Source: an uncultured Bacteroides sp.
GTDB lineage: Bacteria > Bacteroidota > Bacteroidia > Bacteroidales > Bacteroidaceae
Direction of reading: 5' to 3'
Assembly (NCBI RefSeq): GCF_910585845.1
Contig: NZ_CAJUHF010000016.1
Coordinates: 29,617-71,123, forward strand
DNA length: 41,507 nt
How positions within the stretch are numbered: the stretch's first letter is position 1; each line of letters starts with the position of its first letter. A program made the translations under genes and the position numbers. The notes under the pieces were generated by a model. That model was not told the DNA's origin. It made no database searches and worked only from the letters and a program-made list of their open reading frames with translations. This document shows positions 35,701 through 41,507 of this stretch, one piece after another.

Positions 35701-36715
35701 GTTTGATCCATTGGTAACTATTGTATTGGTTGTTGCGCACGGTGATTCCGATGGGATAGTTTGCCATCCAGATACGGTTTCCGTCAACCAACAAGTCGTA
35801 GATGCTGTTTCCGTTCATAGCGTTGTAGCTACTATAATCTGCCGTTATGTAGGGTTCACATTCGTATGTCTCAGTATTCATTTTGTAGACTCCGACACCG
35901 TCTGTGGCAATCAGTATTTCATTATCGTTGAAAGCCTTGATGCAGGTGATACTGACATCCTCCAGATTGGTGTTGAGTTTGAGAACCTGACTGCTGTTCA
36001 TATCGTACAGATAGATGCCTTTCTGAAATGTTCCAATGAAGAGTTTTTGGCTTTGGGGGTGAAGATACAATTCGGTTACTTGTATTTTCAGGCTGTCGAG
36101 CTGTTCGCAAGGGGAGAGGACGAGCTTGTCTTCCTTCAGTTCGGCATAGTGTATGCCAACATCAGTTCCTATGATATATTGTTTGGAACCTATTTCCTTG
36201 ATTCCTGAAATGATCTCTCCGATCTGATTCTTTATAACGGTGCTTTTTTGGCTTTGGGTGTCATACAGATATAAATCCTCTTCATTGCACAGCCATATCA
36301 CATTGTTCGTGTCGATGAAACTGTAGCTGACCGGATACGGATTTCCATTCACCACCTCTTCCGGCAATTTATATATAAATTGGAAACGGTCGTGCTTGAC
36401 ATCATAGCGGAATATTCTTCCTTTTCGACCTATCTCCCAAAGTGTGTCATCTGCTCCGACGTACAACCAACTCAGATTCAGCATAGAGTTCACTTCCATG
36501 CCACTTTCTATCAGTTGATATTGCTTGAAGTCCTTTCCGTCATAACGGTCTATGCCATTATGCGTAAGAAACCACATATAGCCTTTCGGACCTTTCTGAA
36601 TGGCATATACCCTACGATTACTCAGACCATCTTCTACGCCGATATATTTATAAGTCTGTGCGGTGCAAAGATGAGAGATGAATATGAGTAAAAGAAAAAA
36701 GATAACTTTCTTCAT
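32708..36715 (-). CDS. Hybrid two-component regulator, propeller type
   Basis: 1335 residues from MKKVIFF at 36715. Signal peptide to about residue 20, then a periplasmic sensor of repeated beta-propeller strands (many D-G-x-x-W-x-A/G-T-x-x-G-L/I-like repeats, about 25-680), a Y_Y_Y domain (about 690-760) and one membrane helix (768-796). The cytoplasmic part has HisKA with phospho-His815 (NTAHDIRTPLT), an ATPase domain with a complete KDTGIGI G1 box and GSGIGLLL, a receiver with phospho-Asp1125 (ISDIMMP), and an AraC-type DNA-binding domain (about 1230-1330). Relatives usually sense an oligosaccharide and activate a neighbouring polysaccharide locus. Here the neighbours are chrA halves and purL, with no susC/susD. 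Upstream in-frame codons to 36763 overlap the promoter and are excluded. Confidence 0.95.
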   Translation of the reverse strand: MKKVIFFLLLIFISHLCTAQTYKYIGVEDGLSNRRVYAIQKGPKGYMWFLTHNGIDRYDGKDFKQYQLIESGMEVNSMLNLSWLYVGADDTLWEIGRKGRIFRYDVKHDRFQFIYKLPEEVVNGNPYPVSYSFIDTNNVIWLCNEEDLYLYDTQSQKSTVIKNQIGEIISGIKEIGSKQYIIGTDVGIHYAELKEDKLVLSPCEQLDSLKIQVTELYLHPQSQKLFIGTFQKGIYLYDMNSSQVLKLNTNLEDVSITCIKAFNDNEILIATDGVGVYKMNTETYECEPYITADYSSYNAMNGNSIYDLLVDGNRIWMANYPIGITVRNNQYNSYQWIKHSIGNQQSIINDQVNAIVEDHDGDLWFATNNGISLYTTKDKQWHSFLSVFNKSNLTKNHVFISLCEVAPNIIWAGGYSSGIYQIDKKQMKADFFIPSASEGGSIRPDKYIRSITKTSDGSIWSGGYYNLKRINFQTKSVQLYPNLSGITDIIEKDERYMWIGTSTGLYLLNKKTGNYQYITMPIESSYINALYQNEEGLLYIGTCNSGLLVYNHKDKSFEHFHKNNCALISNNIYTILPNENKSLLLSTENSLASYYPDSKIFHNWTKDQGLSSDHFNPTSGTFRKNGNFIFGSTDGAIEFDKDMIISRDYKYRMVFSDLRVFYQTVYPGDKSSPLEVDIDETKTLRLKYTQNIFSLRVSSINYDYPSLLLYSWKLEGFYDEWSRPEKECRIRFTNLHPGKYTLRARIISSEDQRIVLEERSINIVIEQPFWLSPWAMLIYAAIIAVIAAIVFRILLMRKQRKISDEKIRFFINTAHDIRTPLTLIKAPLEELSKKENLTPDGHNSMNTAIRNVNVLLRLTTNLINFERADTYSGTLYVSEYELNTYMEELINIFRTYAEVKRISLTYESNFRYMNVWLDKDKMDSILKNLISNALKYTPEGGNVHIFTSGTEDNWNVEIKDTGIGIPASEQKKLFKMHFRGSNAINSKVTGSGIGLLLVGKLVHLHKGKISFNSTEGVGSCVKVTFPKGEKHYRRAIHNSKPEKGKGLYTESEMGMELPPSSIYEKTEPKPQNKAFPKILVVEDNDELREYLRNTLSDNYNVQVCNNGKAALGIVKEYMPEMIISDIMMPEMRGDEMCHILKHDIETSHIPIILLTALNTDRNIIEGLNAGADEYIVKPFNVGILRATVANILTNRTLLQRKYANLELSDEENKEENTTANTNGLNELDQKFIATVKKHVEENISNPALNVDMICALLNMSRTSFYNKIKALTDQAPADYIRLIRLKHAALLLREQKYSITEVAEMTGFNDAKYFREVFKKHFNVSPSQYGKQKEG

Positions 36716-36760
36716 GATAGTTATGGTCGTTTTATTGTTAGAGCATTTGTGAAATGAACG

Positions 36761-36791
36761 CAAAAATAAGATGTTTATGTGATAATAACAA
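36761..36791 (-). promoter_or_regulatory. Promoter of the propeller-type regulator
   Basis: Minus-strand TATTTTTG (36761-36768) with TTG (36789-36791) 20 bases upstream, a well-spaced pair 46 bases before the start at 36715. Confidence 0.6.
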
Positions 36792-36819
36792 GATAAAAAA
36801 CATCCAGTGATGTTAGAAT

Positions 36820-36877
36820 CTGTTTAAATTTTCTTCAAAAAGAACTCTCAAGAGAAGGCAGAACAAAATTTAAACAG
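36820..36877. repeat. Long inverted repeat upstream of the regulator promoter
   Basis: CTGTTTAAATTTT (36820-36832) and AAAATTTAAACAG (36865-36877) are perfect 13-base arms. Inner CTTC and GAAG and a CTCTcaaGAGA core could extend the structure. It lies between the purL terminator and the regulator promoter, without a following T run that suits either strand. Confidence 0.6.
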
Positions 36878-36952
36878 GCGCTTAATGCTTGGGATTACTG
36901 CTGTCATTAGACTGCTGCAATAGGTTGCATGCTGTTTCGATACGTATAAAGA

Positions 36953-36978
36953 AGAGGATATCCTTGCGGATATCCTCT
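36953..36978 (-). terminator. Terminator of purL
   Basis: AGAGGATATCC (36953-36963) pairs with GGATATCCTCT (36968-36978) around a four-base loop. On the minus strand TTCTTTAT follows. It lies 24 bases past the purL stop. Confidence 0.75.
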
Positions 36979-37001
36979 CTTTGCGGGTGAATCCGTAGAG
37001 G

Positions 37002-40000
37002 TTATTTAATCTTTTCTTCTATCCATTTGCGGGCATTGACGAAAGCCTCTATCCAAGGTGTGACTTGGTCGCTATGCAGGCGTTCTGCCGGATAGCATCC
37101 ATTCTGCCACGGGAAGATGGCACGTTCCAAGTGGGGCATGATTGCCAGATGGCGGCCGTCGGCGCTGGCAATGCCGGCTGTTGAGAAATCCGAACCGTTA
37201 GGGTTGGCAGGATATTCATCGTAGCTGTATTTAGCCACAATGTTATACTTATCCTCATCATACGGCAGGGAGAACTTACCCTCACCATGAGCCACCCAGA
37301 TTCCGAGCTTGCTGCCACTCAACGAACCGAACATGACGCTGCGGTTGGTCGGAATGGTCACGCCGAGGAATCGGGACTCGAACTTGTGCGAATCGTTGTG
37401 GAGCATCTTGCCTCTCTTCTTGTGTTCCGGAGTGATCAGGTTGAGTTCCATCATCAGCTGACAGCCGTTGCAGACACCCAGCGAAAGGGTATCTTCACGT
37501 GCATAATACTTGTCGAGAGCCTCTTTGGCTTTCGGGTTGAAGAGGAAGGCGCCTGCCCAGCCTTTAGCGGAACCCAATACGTCAGAGTTGGAGAATCCAC
37601 CGCAGTAGACGATCATGTTCACGTCTTCCAGGGTTTCTCTTCCGCTGATAAGGTCGGTCATTGTCACATCCTTCACATCGAAGCCGGCCAGGTAGAGAGA
37701 GTAGGCCATTTCGCGTTCGCCGTTTGTTCCCTTCTCTCTGATGATAGCGGCGCGGATGCCTGATGGAGTGCGACGGTCGGGGTCGATGCCATATTGTGAG
37801 AACTTGCCTTTGAATTCCGGCATGAAAGCAAATTCCATAGGCTGCATCTTGTAGTTTTCAAAGCGCTTCTTGGCACAGCCGTTCATAGATTGCTTGCAGT
37901 CGAGCAGGTAAGAGGTAGAATACCATACGTCGCGCATGTGGTCGATACCGAACTGGTAGGTAGCTCCGTCTTTGGTGAGGAGGATGTGGCGTTCGTCGGT
38001 CGGCTTACCGATCTTCACGAAGCCTACGCCCGCGTCTTCCAGTATCCGCTTGACCTCTTCTTTACGTTTGTCGCTCACTTGGATCACGATACCCGGATTC
38101 TCGGCAAACAGAAGTTTCACGAGGTCGTGCTCCTTCATCTTGTCGAGAGAGATTTCCATACCGCCTTCCATGTTGGAGAAACACATCTCCAGCAAGGTAG
38201 TGATGAGACCACCGGCGGATATATCGTGTCCGGCCAGAATCAGGCCTTTGTTTACCAACTCTTGTACAGCCAGGAAAGCGTCGCGGAAATATTCGGCATC
38301 CTTTACGGTCGGAACTTCGTCGCCCACCTTGCCCAGTGATTGTGCAAAAGCCGAACCGCCCAACTTCAATTCGTCGAAGCTAAAGTCAATATGATAAAGC
38401 GTGCTCTTTTCATCGTTCACGAGGACGGGAGATACCACTTTCTTCACATCGGACACTTCGCCGCCTGCGGAGACGATGACGGTTCCCGGAGAGATTACTT
38501 TGCCGCCGTCGGGATATTTCTGCGTCATGGACAACGAGTCTTTTCCGGTCGGCACATTGATTTGCAGTGAGCAACAGAAGTCGCTCAAAGCCTTTACGGC
38601 AGTGTAGAGACGCGCGTCTTCACCCTCCTGCGAGCGGCAAGGCCACATCCAGTTGGCAGAGAGTGATACGCTGTCAAGGCCTTCGGCAAGCGGTGCCCAG
38701 ATGATGTTGGTCAATGCTTCGCTGACAGAAAGCACGGAACCGGCTGCCGGATCGGCAAGCGCAGCCTGCGGGGCATGTCCCAGTGAGGTGGCGATACCTT
38801 TCTCGCCGCGGTAGTCGAGGGCTACTACACCGCAGTCGCTCAACGGCAACTGCAATTCGCCCTGGCATTGCTGGCGGGCAATCTTTCCGGTTACAGAACG
38901 GTCTACCTTGTTGGTCAACCAGTCCTTACATGCTACAGCTTCCAGTTGCAATACGTTGGTCAGATATTCGTGCAGTTTGGACTGCTCGTATTTCGGCATC
39001 TCGTAGTGATGTTCTACGGTCTTGTCTATCATGTAAGTCTTGGGAGACGAACCGAACATCTGTTCCACAGCAAGGTCGAACGGGCGTACGCCGTCAGCCT
39101 GTTGGAAAGCGAACCGGTGGTCGCCGGTGGTTTCGCCTACCACGTACATCGGGGCGCGTTCGCGCTCAGCCACCTTGCGTACGTGTTCGATTGCCTCTTC
39201 TTGGATGAGGAGACCCATGCGCTCCTGGCTTTCGTTGGCAATGATTTCCTTGGCGGAGAGCGTCTTGTCGCCGATGGGCAACTTGCTCATATCGATCATA
39301 CCGCCGCACTCTTCCACTAACTCGGAGAGGCAGTTTACATGTCCTGCCGAACCGTGGTCGTGGATAGACACGACGGGATTGGTATCTTCTTCGCAGAGGG
39401 CACGCACTACGTTGTAGGCACGCTTCTGCATCTCGGCGTTGGCACGCTGTACGGCATTCAGCTCAATGCCGCTGCTGTAGCGTCCGGTGTCTACAGAAGA
39501 GACGGAACCACCGCCCAGGCCGATACGGTAGTTATCACCGCCGATGACTACCACCTTGTTGCCCGCTTCGGGCGTACCTTTCAGGCAGTCGCGCTTCGTG
39601 CCGTAACCTACACCGCCGGCAAGCATGATCACTTTGTCGTAACCGTACGTTACGGAAGCCTCGTCTGCAAGCGGTTGTGCATTACCGTCTGCCCCTTCGC
39701 GATGTTCGAAGGTGAGCACGGAACCGCAGATCAGCGGTTGTCCGAATTTGTTTCCGAAGTCGCTGGCTCCGTTGGAGGCTTTGATCAATATCTGTTCCGG
39801 AGTCTGATACAACCATTTGCGTACAGGAAGGAGCTCTTCCCAAGGACGTCCTTCGTCGGTACGCGGATAAGAAGTCATATAGACTGCTGTTCCGGCTATT
39901 GGCCACGAACCCTTTCCACCGCCCATACGGTCGCGGATTTCACCGCCGGTACCCGTCGATGCACCGTTGAACGGTTCTACGGTAGTCGGGAAGTTGTGAG

Positions 40001-40742
40001 TCTCTGCTTTCAGGGAAATGACACTTTCGATGTCTTTCACCTGGAAGTAATCGGGTTTGGAGTGGTCGGCAGGTGCAAACTGTTCGATGACCGGACCTTC
40101 TGCAAAAGCTACGTTGTCCTTGTATGCAGAGATGATCTTGTTCGGGTTCTCCTGTGTTGTTTTCTTGATCATCTGGAAAAGTGAAGACTCCTGTTCCACG
40201 CCATCGATGATGAACGTACCGCCGAAGATTTTGTGACGGCAGTGTTCGGAGTTGATTTGCGCGAAACCGAAAACTTCGGAGTCCGTCAGTTTTCGTCCAA
40301 GATCTTTCTCCACCTTTTTGAGGTAGTCCATTTCTTCTTTGGATAAAGCCAGACCTTCCTGTTCGTTGTAGGCTTCCAGGTCTTCGATGTGAATGATGGC
40401 TTCCGGCTTCCGGTTGGTGGTGAACACTTCTTGGTCAAGCCCCTGATACATGCGTTGCAGCATAGGGTCGTAGTCGGCATTTTCATCTTTCACGGGGAAA
40501 TACTCTTCAATGCGCACGATACCGTTCAACCCCATGTTCTGGGTAATCTCTACGGCGTTCGTACTCCAAGGAGTAATCATCTCGCGGCGTGGACCTACGA
40601 AATGTCCTTTCAGGTTATCTTCACTTTCGGTAGCGGCTTCTCCAAAGAGCCAGCAGAGTTTGTCGATGTCTGCTTGAGGTAGCGCGTGTTCGCATTCTAC
40701 GGCTATCACGCTTTGGGATGAGGTTCTGAAAAAAAGAATCAT
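37002..40742 (-). CDS. purL: Phosphoribosylformylglycinamidine synthase, large single-chain form
   Basis: 1246 residues, the long form in which synthetase and glutaminase domains are fused. It makes FGAM from FGAR, glutamine and ATP, the fourth step of purine synthesis, in the cytoplasm. N-terminal substrate domain, then AIRS-like synthase domains with KAETHNFPTTVEPF-G-STGTGGEIRD, and a C-terminal class I glutaminase with nucleophile Cys1091 (LGVCNGCQLM) and a closing motif around HLERAIFPWQ. A -7 box lies at 40841-40848, giving a leader of about 95 bases. No other pur gene is next to it. Confidence 0.98.
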   Translation of the reverse strand: MILFFRTSSQSVIAVECEHALPQADIDKLCWLFGEAATESEDNLKGHFVGPRREMITPWSTNAVEITQNMGLNGIVRIEEYFPVKDENADYDPMLQRMYQGLDQEVFTTNRKPEAIIHIEDLEAYNEQEGLALSKEEMDYLKKVEKDLGRKLTDSEVFGFAQINSEHCRHKIFGGTFIIDGVEQESSLFQMIKKTTQENPNKIISAYKDNVAFAEGPVIEQFAPADHSKPDYFQVKDIESVISLKAETHNFPTTVEPFNGASTGTGGEIRDRMGGGKGSWPIAGTAVYMTSYPRTDEGRPWEELLPVRKWLYQTPEQILIKASNGASDFGNKFGQPLICGSVLTFEHREGADGNAQPLADEASVTYGYDKVIMLAGGVGYGTKRDCLKGTPEAGNKVVVIGGDNYRIGLGGGSVSSVDTGRYSSGIELNAVQRANAEMQKRAYNVVRALCEEDTNPVVSIHDHGSAGHVNCLSELVEECGGMIDMSKLPIGDKTLSAKEIIANESQERMGLLIQEEAIEHVRKVAERERAPMYVVGETTGDHRFAFQQADGVRPFDLAVEQMFGSSPKTYMIDKTVEHHYEMPKYEQSKLHEYLTNVLQLEAVACKDWLTNKVDRSVTGKIARQQCQGELQLPLSDCGVVALDYRGEKGIATSLGHAPQAALADPAAGSVLSVSEALTNIIWAPLAEGLDSVSLSANWMWPCRSQEGEDARLYTAVKALSDFCCSLQINVPTGKDSLSMTQKYPDGGKVISPGTVIVSAGGEVSDVKKVVSPVLVNDEKSTLYHIDFSFDELKLGGSAFAQSLGKVGDEVPTVKDAEYFRDAFLAVQELVNKGLILAGHDISAGGLITTLLEMCFSNMEGGMEISLDKMKEHDLVKLLFAENPGIVIQVSDKRKEEVKRILEDAGVGFVKIGKPTDERHILLTKDGATYQFGIDHMRDVWYSTSYLLDCKQSMNGCAKKRFENYKMQPMEFAFMPEFKGKFSQYGIDPDRRTPSGIRAAIIREKGTNGEREMAYSLYLAGFDVKDVTMTDLISGRETLEDVNMIVYCGGFSNSDVLGSAKGWAGAFLFNPKAKEALDKYYAREDTLSLGVCNGCQLMMELNLITPEHKKRGKMLHNDSHKFESRFLGVTIPTNRSVMFGSLSGSKLGIWVAHGEGKFSLPYDEDKYNIVAKYSYDEYPANPNGSDFSTAGIASADGRHLAIMPHLERAIFPWQNGCYPAERLHSDQVTPWIEAFVNARKWIEEKIK

Positions 40743-40987
40743 ACGGATATTTATGATTTTAGTTTATGATTTATACTTGGGGCACTCCGGAAAATGCCGG
40801 GAAGCAATTAACGGGAGATGCAGGCTTTTTTTCTTGGGTGCAAAGATACTAAAAAACGTTGGTGGAGAGAAAGAAAAGAACTAAAAAATCCTTAGTCAGT
40901 CGTTGTAAAGGTAGTTTTCTGGCGATTTTGAGGGTTACGGGAGGGAACCGGACTTTTCGATGGATTTTGCGGCATTGCCGTAGCTTG
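40743..40987. other. purL leader and upstream stretch
   Basis: The leader is AT-rich near the start codon with ATGATTT repeats and has a small CCGG-CATTTT-CCGG hairpin near 40790. Beyond the -7 box at 40841 I see no gene before the repeat. Confidence 0.45.
40841..40848 (-). promoter_or_regulatory. -7 promoter box for purL
   Basis: Minus-strand TATCTTTG fits TAnnTTTG, about 100 bases before the purL start. No good -33 TTTG is visible. Confidence 0.5.
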
Positions 40988-41256
40988 AATGTCGGATTGC
41001 CCTGGGCTTTGTGTCTGATTCCCGTGGGGTTTTCCGTACAAATGCGGGGCAACGTTCCGGCAAACCCCAGGGGATGCGGCGGCAAATGCGACGGCTTTTT
41101 ATCCGTACTGCGGCTCCCGGCGTTGCAAGCGGTCGTTCCACACGTTCCACAGGGAGTGACCGGTCGGGACGTGGAGGGACGAAGGAGCGGACGGGATGTT
41201 CCGGTCGTTCACGGCAGTTCATGGCATTTTCAGTCTTTTCTTTTTCTTCTTCTTTT
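40988..41256 (+). repeat. Dispersed GC-rich intergenic repeat, copy 2
   Basis: Second copy of the element at 3114-3390, same orientation. It lacks the 22-base internal duplication of copy 1 but has a 9-base tandem (GTTCCACAC/GTTCCACAG near 41135-41152) and a 10-base tandem (GTTCACGGCA/GTTCATGGCA near 41208-41227) that copy 1 lacks. The hairpin arms (around 41017-41074) are imperfect here. It ends in the same T/C-rich tail. Confidence 0.85.
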
Positions 41257-41370
41257 TCTGTAGAAGAAATATATTTCTTTCTTTTTCTTTTTCTCTTTTT
41301 ATATATATATGGATGTGTTTGTGTTGCTTATTTCAAAGGGTTTGTGTGCAAATATCTGTTCTTCAGTATG

Positions 41371-41507
41371 TTTTGGTCGCTTTTGTGACGTTTTTCTCAC
41401 TTGTTTTTGGTTGTTTTTGGCTGTTTTTTGCTCGTTTTTTGCTCGTTTTCCATCAAAAAACGCTTGTTTTTCATTAAAAATCGCTTGTTTTTCGTCATTT
41501 TTCGTTC
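41371..41507. other. Phased T/A tracts, probable curved DNA
   Basis: Runs of four to six T or A start at about 41371, 41381, 41391, 41404, 41414, 41424, 41435, 41446, 41455, 41467, 41476, 41488 and 41498, a mean spacing of 10-11 bases, close to one helical turn. Units such as GCTCGTTTTT and CGCTTGTTTTTC recur. No gene is seen; the stretch continues past the window end. Confidence 0.6.

Noticed and set aside
36716..36763. Upstream extension of the propeller-type regulator
   Set aside because: It overlaps the -7 box at 36761-36768; the signal peptide begins at 36715.
1..41507. Search for CRISPR arrays, tRNA or rRNA genes, insertion sequences and phage genes
   Set aside because: None seen by reading; a short or degenerate tRNA-like element could still be missed without a computed search.

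Overview
The window looks like chromosomal DNA of a gut Bacteroides (Bacteroidales). The evidence is two hybrid two-component regulators (sensor kinase, receiver and AraC domains in one chain), Bacteroides-type lipoprotein and outer-membrane proteins, a single-chain pyruvate:ferredoxin oxidoreductase, and repeated TAnnTTTG -7 promoter boxes in place of sigma70 sites. I cannot name the species. I see no tRNA, rRNA, CRISPR array, insertion sequence or phage gene.

Layout. 1-3000: a membrane-anchored SUFU-domain protein and an exported C1 (bleomycin hydrolase-like) peptidase, both on the minus strand. 3114-3390: a GC-rich structured repeat whose second copy lies at 40988-41256 in the same orientation. 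3587-4877: a small unknown protein and a patatin-like lipase. 5243-11607: a sucrose/fructo-oligosaccharide operon made of a SusD-less TonB-dependent receptor-like barrel, a GH32 lipoprotein, an MFS sugar permease and a PfkB fructokinase. Its likely regulator, a hybrid two-component protein with a periplasmic sugar-binding domain, is at 13296-16121. A frameshifted unknown gene and a TerB-like gene lie between them.

16254-21310: a small membrane protein, nifJ, and an AAA ATPase/DUF4143 protein whose Walker B glutamate is a glutamine. 21674-31523: an ATP-grasp protein, two paralogous GHL10 family proteins, a cstA-small membrane protein-outer membrane barrel operon, and uvrA. 31520-36715 (minus): a propeller-type hybrid two-component regulator followed closely by two half-size CHR (chromate family) transporters, with no polysaccharide genes beside it. 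37002-40742: purL. The window ends with the second repeat copy and a stretch of T/A tracts spaced about 10-11 bp.

How the genes work together. In the sugar operon, the barrel would bring sucrose or short fructans across the outer membrane, the GH32 enzyme would release fructose, the permease would import it and the kinase would phosphorylate it. The regulator would sense a sugar in the periplasm and activate the operon, possibly through the TGTTACAT repeats upstream of 5243. Other neighbours are mostly housekeeping genes with no obvious shared role. The most unusual points are the paired intergenic repeat, the SusD-less sugar locus, the regulator-chrA unit and the Walker B substitution.
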